Origin: CAWKEY01 sp963848675
GTDB taxonomy: Bacteria > Pseudomonadota > Gammaproteobacteria > Methylococcales > Methylomonadaceae
NCBI GenBank assembly: GCA_963848675.1
Contig: CAWKEY010000031.1
Coordinates: 1-64,000 of the forward strand
Length of the DNA stretch: 64,000 nucleotides
Reading direction: 5' to 3'
Made by a program: the position numbers and the translations under genes. The notes beneath the pieces are model-generated. The model was not told the DNA's origin and did not search any database. It saw only the letters and a program-made list of their open reading frames with translations. Below are positions 1 to 8,405 of this stretch, in pieces (the first letter of the stretch is position 1; each line of letters starts with the position of its first letter).

Positions 1-614
1 GACAACATGACGAAGCAATGGCGTGCTTCGATAAATCAATAGAAATATATCCATATTATGTCGACTGTTGGTTTAATAGAGCCATTAGTGCGCAGAAAAA
101 AATGGATATTATAGAAATGGTTGTTTCGCTCCGTAAAGTCATCGAATTAGGTGAAGATAGTGACGAAGCTGTTGGGATGGCAAAGGAACTTTTAGGTGAT
201 TTTGAGCAGATAACTTATAAAACAACAGGGCTTGATTTAGATGAGTATATTGGAAGCTTAAAAAGATTTAATGCCGCTTTTGAGTTAATGCAGAATAGAC
301 AATGGGAAAAAGCAATCGCTGGCTATAAAGAAGCCATCAGAATTAACCCATCAGCACCACAAGCTTTTGGCAATATGGCTCTTTGTTATGCTCATTTAAA
401 CGAAGATAAGAAGGCGATAGAGGCTTTCGACAGAGCTATTGCATTAGACCCTAACTATGAACCAGCAATTATTAATAAAGAAATATTTAAGCAAACTATA
501 GCCAAAGGCCTGAAGTTTTCAGAAACGCAAACTGAAGCAAAGGTCATTGAATACATGAAAGATTATTCTTTAAAAGATAATAAACTCTTAATTCATGATT
601 ATTTGAATGATTAG
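1..614 (+). CDS. TPR-repeat protein, 5' end outside window
   Basis: The frame is open back to the first bases of the window, with in-frame residues before the first ATG at 18, so this is the C-terminal part of a longer protein. Two tetratricopeptide-type helical repeats are visible: one around residues 5-40, and a clear one around residues 95-150 with the typical alternation of small and bulky residues and a proline after the second helix (ALDPNYEP). The last 45 residues are a charged, non-repeat tail. TPR proteins usually act as protein-protein interaction scaffolds; no catalytic domain is visible. The coding sequence is AT-rich compared with the gcv genes downstream, which may point to acquired DNA. 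Partner and function cannot be assigned. Confidence 0.75.
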   Translation, partial: QHDEAMACFDKSIEIYPYYVDCWFNRAISAQKKMDIIEMVVSLRKVIELGEDSDEAVGMAKELLGDFEQITYKTTGLDLDEYIGSLKRFNAAFELMQNRQWEKAIAGYKEAIRINPSAPQAFGNMALCYAHLNEDKKAIEAFDRAIALDPNYEPAIINKEIFKQTIAKGLKFSETQTEAKVIEYMKDYSLKDNKLLIHDYLND

Positions 615-1069
615 ATAATCAAGCAGTCTGAAGTGTCAGCATCAATTGAAAGTTATCATTACTCTATGCCTGCAAGGGGTCTGTGCTGCTGACACAAGCG
701 TTTCTCGATAGCTGACGTTGATTTGATGCTGTGTGACGGGCGCCTCCCGGTAGAGTCGAGATGTGGCGCGGTAGCATTAGGTTTGACTTATCTGTTTCCG
801 TCCCTTTCGTTCGACGGTGCCCTACTAGCCTTACCATAACCCCGTTTTGTTACGTCTGCCCCTATTTAATCCCCAGATACGACTTTAGTCCCTAACCCAT
901 ATTTAACACCACGCCCCTCAATTTACTCAAAATCAAGCTGAGAGGCTTGTCTAAGTTATTGATTTTTACTATAGGCAGCTAATCTTTAGTGTTATTTGTG
1001 TTTTGTAGGGCCATAATAGTTATGTCTGCCTATTGCATATTTTTCCAGACTGCGCTATTTTTTTGCGTC
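615..1069. other. Non-coding stretch upstream of the IS1634 relic
   Basis: No convincing gene lies in these 455 bases. The open frame of the following transposase relic extends upstream to 989, but family resemblance begins only at the ATG at 1070. The outer end of the IS1634-type element probably falls in the last 150 bases. I could not define its terminal inverted repeat because the opposite end is missing. Confidence 0.5.
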
Positions 1070-1335
1070 ATGTATATCCGTCGAACGCATACCAATAACT
1101 CGTCCACGGGCGAACGCTATTACACCTATCGCTTGGTGGCTAGCCAACGCGTGGATGGAAAACCGCGTCAGATAACCCTATTAAATTTGGGTAGGCATTT
1201 CGCTGTTGATCAAGATTTGTGGGCTTCGCTTTGTGTGCGGATTGAGCAATTGCTGAGCCACCAGACTGAGCTATTACCACTCGAATTGCCGGCTGCCGTT
1301 GACAAGGCGGCGCAACGCTTTGCCGCTCAGCTCAT
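1070..1335 (+). pseudogene. IS1634-family transposase, N-terminal fragment
   Basis: The ATG at 1070 opens a protein beginning MYIRRTHTNNSSTGERYYTY, followed by the QITLLNLGRHF segment. This is the recognisable N-terminus of IS1634-type transposases, which are normally about 500-600 residues long. Only about 89 residues remain before the left end of the IS5/IS903-type element at about 1336; the frame then runs on to 1438 inside that element by chance. No further IS1634 sequence is seen beyond the right end of the IS at 2425, so the rest was lost rather than merely displaced. It cannot encode an active transposase. Confidence 0.7.
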
Positions 1336-1418
1336 AGCGTTGTTGAATAATTCAGATTTAGCCTTTGGGGAGATACTATGGCATCATCCTGGCTTTCATT
1401 TTACAGTCACGACACTGC

Positions 1419-2372
1419 ATGCCCTACAAGCACAATGAACCTCGCCGTCACAAGATAGAAAAGAAGCGTTATAAGGTAACCAATTGGCGTGACTACAACA
1501 ACGCATTACGGAACCGCGGTGATTTCACGGTTTATTTTACCGAAGAAGTGATCGACGAATGGCATCCGCCCAAGACCAGGAGTCCTGGTCGCCCACAGCT
1601 TTATTCGGCGCTTGCGATAACGATCAGCTTGATGCTTCGTCAAGTGTTCTGCCTGCCGCTCCGGCAAACGCAAGGCTTTATCAATGCGCTGGTCAAGGCT
1701 TTGGGTATCGCCATTAGCGTCCCTGATTTCAGCAGCCTATCCAAGCGCAGTGCGGGCTTGCCCAGGCATAAGCTGACCAAAGGACTGGAGCCTGGCAGTG
1801 TTGTCATTGTCGATTCAACTGGGCTCAAGGTTTACGGTAAGGACGAATGGCATCAGGAAAAACATGATGTTGCGGCACGGCGCACCTGGCGTAAATTGCA
1901 CCTTGCCGTCGATGAGAACCATCAAATTTTAGCTTGCGAACTGACTACGCCGGAAACGGGCGATCCCACCGCAGTACCGGATTTGCTTGCCCAAATCGAC
2001 ACGCCGTTTGACACGTTTATTGCCGATGGCGCCTATGACGGCGAACCCGTGGCCCAGGCCATTTTGGGTTTACAACCTGAAACACAAGTGATCGTTCCGC
2101 CGCACAAGACAGCTGTTTGTTCACCCGCAGGCGATAGCCAGTGGGACAACCACATCCGGGTCATCGGCCAACATGGCCGCATCGCCTGGCAAAAAAAGAC
2201 AGGCTATGGCTTACGCAATTATGCCGAACTTGCCGTGCAAAGATACAAGCGTATTTTTGGCAACACGATGAAAGCGCGCAAATTGCCGCAGCAAAAAGCG
2301 GAGGCTTGGGTTAGCGCAATTGCGCTCAATCTGATGACAAGCCTAGGAATGCCTATGTCTATAAAAATCTAG
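1419..2372 (+). CDS. IS5/IS903-type transposase
   Basis: This is a DDE transposase of the IS5 family, which cuts and pastes its element through the terminal repeats. The start at 1419 was chosen because the protein then begins MPYKHNEPRRHK followed by KRYKVTNWRDYN, the usual start of this group; the open frame extends further upstream only through a TTG. Catalytic-core landmarks are VIVDSTGLKVYG (first Asp), FIADGAYDG (second Asp), and the C-terminal segment with GLRNYAELAVQRYKRIFG, where the catalytic Glu region is expected. At 317 residues it is the usual length and no frameshift is seen, so it may be active, although its left end is degenerate. Confidence 0.85.
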   Translation: MPYKHNEPRRHKIEKKRYKVTNWRDYNNALRNRGDFTVYFTEEVIDEWHPPKTRSPGRPQLYSALAITISLMLRQVFCLPLRQTQGFINALVKALGIAISVPDFSSLSKRSAGLPRHKLTKGLEPGSVVIVDSTGLKVYGKDEWHQEKHDVAARRTWRKLHLAVDENHQILACELTTPETGDPTAVPDLLAQIDTPFDTFIADGAYDGEPVAQAILGLQPETQVIVPPHKTAVCSPAGDSQWDNHIRVIGQHGRIAWQKKTGYGLRNYAELAVQRYKRIFGNTMKARKLPQQKAEAWVSAIALNLMTSLGMPMSIKI

Positions 2373-2401
2373 CGGAGTGCCGAAATGGGTCTTTGCGGCC
2401 A

Positions 2402-2425
2402 AAATTTGATTTATTCAACAAAGCC
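2402..2425 (-). repeat. Right terminal inverted repeat of the IS903-like element
   Basis: On the minus strand this reads GGCTTTGTTGAATAAATC from the outer end, which matches the well-known end of IS903-type elements. The partner at about 1336-1358 on the plus strand matches over the TTGTTGAATAA core only. Confidence 0.7.
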
Positions 2426-2625
2426 TAGGAGGTTGGTGTATGTTGTGCAGGCAGCACTAGCCGATTTTTGCGAAACAGCATGGCAATTTCCCAAAAACTA
2501 ATTCCAGAACAGGCAAGATTGCCTTCGTCTCGCCCATTCTCCAGTGCTTGCTGTGCTGCAACCGATAAGCGATCCCTTCGATCTGCCCAAAATAGCAGAA
2601 TATTGGTATCACAAATTGTCAACAT
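2425..2625 (-). pseudogene. VapC-like PIN-domain toxin, 3' end cut by the IS
   Basis: PIN-domain toxins of VapC type are Mg2+-dependent ribonucleases of about 125-135 residues. This frame gives about 66 residues starting MLTICDTNILLFWAD, with the first catalytic Asp in ICDTN and the conserved Glu in ISFWEIAML. The C-terminal half, which holds the remaining active-site acids, is absent. The stop codon is formed exactly at the right end of the IS903-like element, so the insertion or an associated deletion removed it. The start at 2625 was preferred over 2643 because VapC proteins begin just before the CDT motif. It overlaps the antitoxin gene by 17 bases, as in an intact TA operon. It is almost certainly inactive. 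Confidence 0.75.
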
Positions 2626-2854
2626 CACCTGTCCATTCTTCATCTAATGGGGCAAAGATGTCACCAACGATGACTGTGCCGCGCAGTGCTTCCAGTCGTT
2701 TCAACGCTGCTTCCCCTGAGCTTTCTTTACGATTCGGCACGATGCGGGCAATGATTTTGCCATGTAGCGTGATTTCAATTTCTTCGCCTTGTTGCACTTG
2801 TTTAAGGTAATCGGGCAAATGTTGGCGTAATTCGGTGACATTAACTGAGTTCAT
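2609..2854 (-). CDS. Phd/YefM-type antitoxin of the broken VapC pair
   Basis: The protein begins MNSVNVTELRQHLPDYLKQV and continues with GEEIEITLHGKIIARIVP, the dimerising DNA-binding fold of Phd/YefM antitoxins, which repress their own operon and neutralise the toxin through the C-terminal tail. The start at 2854 is supported by a GGAG Shine-Dalgarno five bases upstream on the minus strand; the frame extends seven codons further without such a site. Its C-terminus overlaps the toxin start. The antitoxin is intact while its toxin is truncated, so it is now an orphan. Confidence 0.8.
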   Translation of the reverse strand: MNSVNVTELRQHLPDYLKQVQQGEEIEITLHGKIIARIVPNRKESSGEAALKRLEALRGTVIVGDIFAPLDEEWTGDVDNL

Positions 2855-2887
2855 ACCCACTCCAATTCTGTACATATTTTATGTGCA

Positions 2888-3142
2888 TTATAGGCGCTCG
2901 GCTTTGGAAAGTAACTCTTCCAGATTATAGTTAATGCTGGCAACACTAAAATCCGGTTCCTGGTCGATGGTTTTGAACTTGACATCCAACAGTTTTGCAA
3001 TCTCGGTTATTCCCCTCCCTTCGCCGTAACAGATCATGGCTATTGCTAATCTGTACGCTTGAATATTTTTTAATTTTAATGCGGTTGATAGACGTTCCCG
3101 TAATTTTTCTACAAGAGATTTGGAAAAGATGATTACTGCCAT
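2888..3142 (-). pseudogene. HTH N-terminus of an IS630-like transposase (relic)
   Basis: Residues 1-55 (LVEKLRERLSTALKLKNIQ, then GRGITEIAKLLDVKFKTIDQ) look like the helix-turn-helix that opens IS630-type transposases. The normal continuation into the linker and DDE domain is missing; instead the frame runs for about 25 unrelated residues to a stop. I read it as an IS fragment next to the orphan antitoxin. A small free-standing HTH protein is a weaker alternative. Function is unlikely. Confidence 0.4.
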
Positions 3143-3608
3143 TGATATGCTTAGTTAAGGTTTTTAAATGAGCATATTCTAAAGGCGTTTTGTCGCAATT
3201 TTATTGGGCTTTGGAAATTTAATTTATGAAAGTCTATATGTCTAAACCCACTACGCTACTATTCATTTCGAACTCCTCTTTATTCCGTTTTTGAATGTGG
3301 TGTGTATTTGACACCGGTGGGAAAGAGGAGTCCATATCATCATGCTGGGTATCCAACGAATGAAGCAGGACGGCTGGGGCCGCCGCAGGCATTAGCGGTC
3401 GCGTGATTTTTGCTGCTTGCGTGGACAGGAGTCCTCATGCAAGCTTTCGCAAAAATAGCGACTCCCCGATTATTTTCTATAACTTATTGATTCATTAATT
3501 GGCGCTGTTTTATCAACATGACGGTTCTCTTCAACTATCAAACCAACTTGGTATAAGTTTTTCCTGGCGTTACACTAGAGCCTTGTTCATTCGCCGAGAC
3601 CACTGCCC
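3143..3608. other. Long leader region of gcvT
   Basis: These 466 bases hold no gene. They contain an inverted pair CTCCTCTTT/AAAGAGGAG (about 3272-3280 and 3323-3331), the structured repeat described separately at 3347-3466, and the probable gcvT promoter region after 3470. The glycine riboswitch often found before gcvT is not recognisable. Confidence 0.5.
3347..3466 (+). ncRNA. Structured RNA-like repeat, copy A (upstream of gcvT)
   Basis: This element shares three blocks with 53180-53302: GGGTATCCAACGAA, TGAAGCAGGACGGCTGGGGC, and a long terminal hairpin. In copy A the terminal helix is GTCGC (3398-3402) with GCGAC (3458-3462), then TTTTTGC (3407-3413) with GCAAAAA (3449-3455), GCTTGC (3415-3420) with GCAAGC (3439-3444), and GGAC (3423-3426) with GTCC (3431-3434). 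Inner stem sequences differ from copy B yet still pair, while the outer stems are identical. A small CGGC/GCCG hairpin precedes it in both copies. Spacing between the shared block and GTCGC is 17-18 bases in both. It may be a cis-regulatory RNA, a small RNA or a dispersed palindrome; I recognise no known riboswitch class. Confidence 0.5.
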
Positions 3609-4691
3609 ATGCTGAAACAAACGCCGCTTTACTCGCTTCATCTTGAACTGGGCGCCAAAATGGTGCCGTTCGCCGGCTATCAAATGCCGGTGCAGTATCG
3701 TAAAGGCATATTGCACGAACATCTGCATTGCCGCAGTCATGTCGGCTTCTTCGATATTTCGCACATGGGGCAATGCCTGATTCTGGGTGATGCCGCCGCC
3801 AGTGAACTTGAACGGCTAACGCCGGGCAACATCACCGGACTAAAGCCTGGCGACCAGAAATATAGCGTACTCACCAATAACGATGGCGGCATTATCGACG
3901 ACATCATCGTCACCCGCATCGACGCCGGCTTGATGATAGTGGTTAATGCTGCCTGCAAAGACAAGGATTTTGGGCACTTAAAACAGCATTTATCTGATCG
4001 CTGTGATTTTAAAGAACGGCCCGAGCATGCCTTGTTCGCCTTGCAGGGCCCTGCTGCCGCAAGCATTATGCGCAAATATTCTGTACAAACCGCTGAACTT
4101 TCCTTTATGCAGGCTCTGGAAACGGAGATCAACGGTCTAAAATGCAGTATCAGCCGCAGCGGCTATACCGGCGAGGACGGCTTTGAAATTTCGGTAGCCA
4201 ATCTTGATGCCGAACCACTTGCCCGCCTGCTGCTTGCTGAAGATGAAGTTGAGCCCATCGGATTAGGCGCCAGGGATACCCTGCGTCTGGAAGCTGGTCT
4301 GAGTCTGTACGGACATGAGCTCAATGAATCGATTACGCCGGTAGAAGCCGGCCTGCAATGGACCTTTAAAAAAGGCCATGACCAGTTTCCAGGCGCCAGT
4401 AAAATTCTCGGGCAATTACAGCATGGCTCTGAAAAAATCCGCGCAGGACTACTGGTGACCGGCAAGATACCGGTCCGGGAAGGCAGTATTGTAACGACTC
4501 CTGAAGGTGTAGCCGTTGGCCAGGTTACCAGCGGCAGTTTTTCCCCCAGTCTTGGGCAGCCGATTGCCATGGCGCTGCTTGAACGCAATACTGCGAGTTT
4601 AGGCAATACCTTATACGCCAGGGTTCGTGATCGTCAGATTGAAGTAACCGTCAGCAAGCTACCCTTTATTCCCCATCGCTACCACCGATAA
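3609..4691 (+). CDS. gcvT: Glycine cleavage T protein (aminomethyltransferase)
   Basis: GcvT transfers the methylene group from aminomethylated lipoyl-H protein to tetrahydrofolate, releasing ammonia and giving 5,10-methylene-THF in the cytoplasm. The 360-residue length is typical. Visible hallmarks are TPLYSLHLELGAKMVPFAGY at the N-terminus, VGFFDISHMGQ, the RSGYTGEDGFEI segment, and LRLEAGLSLYGHEL with the folate-site acid. The last 90 residues form the C-terminal barrel (GQVTSGSFSPSLG). gcvP follows 15 bases downstream, so the two are co-transcribed. No gcvH lies between or beside them, unlike many gcvTHP operons, so the lipoyl carrier must be encoded elsewhere. A structured repeat lies about 140 bases upstream. 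Confidence 0.95.
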   Translation: MLKQTPLYSLHLELGAKMVPFAGYQMPVQYRKGILHEHLHCRSHVGFFDISHMGQCLILGDAAASELERLTPGNITGLKPGDQKYSVLTNNDGGIIDDIIVTRIDAGLMIVVNAACKDKDFGHLKQHLSDRCDFKERPEHALFALQGPAAASIMRKYSVQTAELSFMQALETEINGLKCSISRSGYTGEDGFEISVANLDAEPLARLLLAEDEVEPIGLGARDTLRLEAGLSLYGHELNESITPVEAGLQWTFKKGHDQFPGASKILGQLQHGSEKIRAGLLVTGKIPVREGSIVTTPEGVAVGQVTSGSFSPSLGQPIAMALLERNTASLGNTLYARVRDRQIEVTVSKLPFIPHRYHR

Positions 4692-4706
4692 AAAAGGTAC
4701 AACATC

Positions 4707-7601
4707 ATGTCATCATCTCGTCCTAGCCTGGCTCAACTGGAAATGCGCGGTAATTTTATCAACCGCCACATCGGCCCCAATCCGCAGCAAACCCATGATA
4801 TGCTGGCTGAACTGGGCATCAACAAACTCGAAGACATCATCGATCTCGCCATTCCGGCCAATATTCTTAATCAGGAGCCGCTCAAACTCACCGAAACCAT
4901 CAGCGAACGCGCGGTGATTAAATATCTGCGCAACATGCGTGAACGCAATAAGGTGTTCACATCCATGCTCGGCATGGGTTATTCCGACACCATTATGCCA
5001 TCGGTGGTCAAGCGCAATGTCCTGGAAAACCCGGGCTGGTATACGGCTTACACGCCTTATCAGGCCGAAGTCAGTCAGGGTCGACTGGAAGCCTTGCTAA
5101 ATTTTCAGCAAGTGATTATCGATTTAACCGGCATGGAGCTGGCTAATGCCTCGTTACTGGATGAGGCCACGGCGGCGGCAGAAGCCATGACCATGTCGCG
5201 GCGATTATCCAAAAGCGCTGCCAACAGCATTTTCGTTGATCAGGATTGCCACCCGCAAACCATAGCCGTTGTTAAAACCCGCGCCCATTCATTGGGTTAC
5301 CACGTTATCGTTGCTGATCCCTACCAGAACCTGGAACAACATGACTTCTTCGCCCTGCTCGTGCAATATCCCGGCAGTAAAGGTGAAATCAGTGACATTG
5401 GCCCAATTACCGCCATCGCCCACGCCAAATCGGCACTGGTCACGGTCGCTGCCGATTTGCTGAGTCTGGTCTTGCTAAAACCGCCAGCAGCGTTCGGCGT
5501 TGATATTGTGGTCGGCAATTCGCAGCGCTTTGGTGTGCCGATGGGTTACGGCGGCCCCCACGCCGCATTTTTTGCCACCAAGGACGACTATAAACGCTCG
5601 GTTCCGGGCCGCATTATCGGTGTTTCCAAAGACAGCCACGGGCAAGTCGCCCTGCGTATGGCGCTGCAAACCCGCGAGCAACATATCCGCCGCGATAAGG
5701 CCACCAGCAATATTTGCACGGCTCAGGTGTTGCTCGCGGTAATCGCCGGATTTTATGCGGTTTATCACGGCGCGGAAGGCTTGCGCCTGATTGCAGGACG
5801 CGTGCATCGCTACAGCCAAATTCTGGCGGCCGGCATCACGCAATTGGGCCATCATGTACTCAGCGATTGTTATTTTGATACCTTGTGCATCCATACCCCG
5901 AACCGGGCAAAACGTATCGCGGCGCGGGCAGCCGAAGCCAATATCAACCTGCGCATTATCGATGCAGATCACATTGGCATCTCTTTGGATGAAACCACCA
6001 CGCGAAATGATTTAAGAGCAGTCTGGCAGGTATTTGCATCGCCTGTTGCCGACCTCCCCGACATCAATGTGCTGGATGCCCATATTGTTGAATGCATTCC
6101 AGAGCCTCTGTTACGCGACGATGCCATTCTGCAGCATCCGGTGTTTTCGCTTTACCATTCGGAAACTGAAATGATGCGCTATATGCGCCGGTTAGCCCGG
6201 CGCGATATAGCACTGGATCGCTCCATGATACCGCTGGGCTCCTGCACCATGAAGCTGAATGCCGCGACAGAAATGCAGACGATTTCCTATCATGAATTTA
6301 ACGGCCTGCATCCGTTCGCGCCCCTCTACCAGACGCTGGGCTATCAGCAGATGTTTGCCGAACTGGAAGACATGTTGTGCGATCTGACCGGCTTTGATGC
6401 CTTCTCCCTGCAACCCAACGCCGGTTCCCAGGGCGAATATACCGGCTTGCTGGTGATCCGCAAATATCATGAAGTTAGTGGTCAGGCGCAGCGCAACATC
6501 TGTCTGATTCCGGCATCCGCACACGGCACCAATCCGGCCAGCGCCACCATGGCGGGGCTTAAAGTGGTGGTGGTAGCCTGCGATGACAACGGCAACGTCA
6601 GCCTGGATGATTTGCACGCGAAAGTCGCCGAATACCAATACACGCTGGCCGCCTTGATGATCACCTATCCGTCCACGCACGGCGTGTTTGAACAAGCGTT
6701 CAGGGAAATCTGCGACCTCATTCATGAACATGGCGGACAGGTTTATCTGGATGGCGCCAACTTTAATGCGCTGGTGGGCATCAGCCGGCCCGGCAAGATC
6801 GGCGCCGATGTCGCCCACCTTAATCTGCACAAAACCTTCAGCATTCCGCATGGCGGCGGCGGTCCGGGCGTCGGTCCAATCGGCGTGGGCGCGCATCTGG
6901 CGCCATTTTTACCTGATCATCCGGTTGTTGAAGGCATCAACCCTGCCAAAGGCGAGCACGGCACGATAGGCACCGTGTCTGCCGCGCCCTGGGGATCGGC
7001 CAGTATCTACACCATTTCCTGGGCGTATATTGCCATGATGGGCGCCGCCGGATTAAAACAGGCGACATTAACCGCCATCCTGAATGCCAATTATATTGCC
7101 AAGCGTTTGGCACCCTATTACCCGATTTTATACACCGGTAAAAACGGCTGGGTGGCGCATGAATGCATCATCGATTGTCATGCCTTTAAAAAATCCTGCA
7201 ACGTCAGCGTTGAAGACATCGCCAAACGCCTTGTTGATTATGGCTTCCATGCGCCTACCGTATCCTTTCCCGTTGCCGACACCTTAATGATCGAACCGAC
7301 CGAAAGCGAGGATAAAGCCGAAATCGATCGCTTTTGTGATGCCTTGGTCGCTATCCGTCAGGAAATCGAAGCCATTGAAAACGGCAGTGCCGATGCCGAA
7401 AATAACCTGCTGCACAATGCGCCGCATACCCACCGGCTGCTGCTCGAAGAATGGACGCTGCCCTACTCCCGGCAGCAGGCCTTTTTTCCCGACAGCCATC
7501 AGCATGACGACAAATACTGGCCGCCCGTTGGCCGTATCGATAATGTCTATGGCGACCGCCATGTAATTTGTACCTGCCCGCCGCTGTCGGATTATGAGTA
7601 A
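4707..7601 (+). CDS. gcvP: Glycine dehydrogenase (decarboxylating), P protein
   Basis: GcvP is the PLP enzyme that decarboxylates glycine and loads the aminomethyl group onto the lipoyl H protein. At 964 residues this is the single-chain form (fused alpha and beta halves). Residues 1-450 carry the first half (MLGMGYSDTIMPSVVKRN, GVPMGYGGPHAAFFA); the second half has LGSCTMKLNA, SLQPNAGSQGEYTG and HLNLHKTFSIPHGGGGPG, whose Lys near residue 708 binds PLP. The start gives the usual N-terminus ending in the FINRHIGP motif. It follows gcvT at 15 bases. Glycine cleavage would supply C1-THF units and link to serine-cycle or glycine metabolism. Confidence 0.96.
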   Translation: MSSSRPSLAQLEMRGNFINRHIGPNPQQTHDMLAELGINKLEDIIDLAIPANILNQEPLKLTETISERAVIKYLRNMRERNKVFTSMLGMGYSDTIMPSVVKRNVLENPGWYTAYTPYQAEVSQGRLEALLNFQQVIIDLTGMELANASLLDEATAAAEAMTMSRRLSKSAANSIFVDQDCHPQTIAVVKTRAHSLGYHVIVADPYQNLEQHDFFALLVQYPGSKGEISDIGPITAIAHAKSALVTVAADLLSLVLLKPPAAFGVDIVVGNSQRFGVPMGYGGPHAAFFATKDDYKRSVPGRIIGVSKDSHGQVALRMALQTREQHIRRDKATSNICTAQVLLAVIAGFYAVYHGAEGLRLIAGRVHRYSQILAAGITQLGHHVLSDCYFDTLCIHTPNRAKRIAARAAEANINLRIIDADHIGISLDETTTRNDLRAVWQVFASPVADLPDINVLDAHIVECIPEPLLRDDAILQHPVFSLYHSETEMMRYMRRLARRDIALDRSMIPLGSCTMKLNAATEMQTISYHEFNGLHPFAPLYQTLGYQQMFAELEDMLCDLTGFDAFSLQPNAGSQGEYTGLLVIRKYHEVSGQAQRNICLIPASAHGTNPASATMAGLKVVVVACDDNGNVSLDDLHAKVAEYQYTLAALMITYPSTHGVFEQAFREICDLIHEHGGQVYLDGANFNALVGISRPGKIGADVAHLNLHKTFSIPHGGGGPGVGPIGVGAHLAPFLPDHPVVEGINPAKGEHGTIGTVSAAPWGSASIYTISWAYIAMMGAAGLKQATLTAILNANYIAKRLAPYYPILYTGKNGWVAHECIIDCHAFKKSCNVSVEDIAKRLVDYGFHAPTVSFPVADTLMIEPTESEDKAEIDRFCDALVAIRQEIEAIENGSADAENNLLHNAPHTHRLLLEEWTLPYSRQQAFFPDSHQHDDKYWPPVGRIDNVYGDRHVICTCPPLSDYE

Positions 7602-8405
7602 ACCAATAAATACCAAGTATTATTTGAGGTGATTTACACTAAAGAATATCCCTGGATGGTTCATTTATTTGCATTGCAGGAGGGTGGTATTTTAGTCATG
7701 GTAAGTCAAAACACATAAGCGCAAGGCCCAAAGCATTTTTAGATACGGGCTGGACTGTATCCGTTCTGAATTGTTTAACATCTGGTCAAGGTCGAATAAA
7801 CTACTCAGAAAATTGATTTTATTATTGTCGCCTGCACCGCCGGCGCTCTCTGCAAAGGTGCTACCAGTAACCTGATAAATTTTGTCGTGTACAGAGATGC
7901 GACAGGAATACGGTGGTTAATAAGGATAACCTGTTGACTTGATGGACGCGTCCTACGGACCGGTCCGAGCAGAGCCGTGTGGATAAGTTATGGACAGCAT
8001 CCCTGCTGCCCACAGCTTATCCACACTCTCGGACCTCGCGCCCACGAAGTCCACAGGTTCAATAACAGGATGAATTAATAGCATCTTTCATGGAATGGGG
8101 CGTACAAATAATTTAAGATTTGCTTGAGGATTTTGTTTGGCTTATTGACTACGACAGGCTAATGGGTGACCCCGTTTTTGTTAACTTAGGCGACATGTAC
8201 TTTGACATTTACCGAGTTAGGCTTAATTTTCTAAGAACCAGGCCATCATCTCAACAGTATTTCTCTCTGGTGGAAATGCCAGGTTTATAAATAACCGCTT
8301 CCTGTTTTTTTATTAGTGAATAGGTTAATGTTCATTAAATTTTAAAATTGTATAATGATGATTGTATGTGTCATCAGGATACATAATCTTTGGGAGATAA
8401 AAATT
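7602..8405. other. 800-bp non-coding region after gcvP
   Basis: No gene-sized coding frame is credible here. The region holds the DnaA-box inverted repeat at 7962-8035 (listed separately) and otherwise shows nothing recognisable. The last 60 bases contain the promoter and ribosome-binding site of the secreted protein at 8406. Confidence 0.5.
7962..8035. repeat. Inverted repeat with two perfect DnaA boxes
   Basis: The arms are GGTCCGAG (7962-7969) with CTCGGACC (8028-8035), and a 23-base arm starting GTGTGGATAAG (7977-7999) with its partner ending CTTATCCACAC (8004-8026), three mismatches, around a TCCC loop. Each inner arm contains the consensus DnaA box TTATCCACA (7978-7986 on the minus strand, 8017-8025 on the plus strand). 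The two boxes face each other 30 bases apart. It could be a DnaA titration or regulatory site, a REP-like palindrome or a terminator-like structure. It is unlikely to be oriC because there is no dnaA, dnaN, gidA or AT-rich unwinding region. Confidence 0.7.

Larger units (their letters stand above)
1336..2425 (+). mobile_element. IS5-family (IS903-like group) insertion sequence
   Basis: The element is about 1.09 kb and carries one transposase gene. The right end at 2402-2425 reads, outward to inward, GGCTTTGTTGAATAAATCAA, the typical IS903-type terminal repeat. The left end near 1336-1358 is a degenerate match (TTGTTGAATAATTCAGATTT core). Flanks differ in origin: the IS1634 fragment on the left and vapC on the right. 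No 9-bp target duplication is visible, so the left and right neighbours were not contiguous before insertion, or a deletion followed it. The left boundary is approximate to a few bases. Confidence 0.75.

Noticed and set aside
3347..3466. c-di-GMP-I (GEMM) riboswitch
   Set aside because: The conserved GEMM core sequences are absent; only the PilZ neighbour of copy B suggested it.
3143..3608. Glycine riboswitch before gcvT
   Set aside because: The expected tandem aptamer signature is not visible; the structured repeat found here is of a different kind.
6192..6896. 234-codon open frame antisense to gcvP
   Set aside because: It lies wholly inside gcvP on the other strand and reflects high-GC codon bias, with no family match.
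7962..8035. Chromosomal origin (oriC)
   Set aside because: Only two DnaA boxes in a palindrome, no AT-rich unwinding region and no dnaA, dnaN or gidA nearby.
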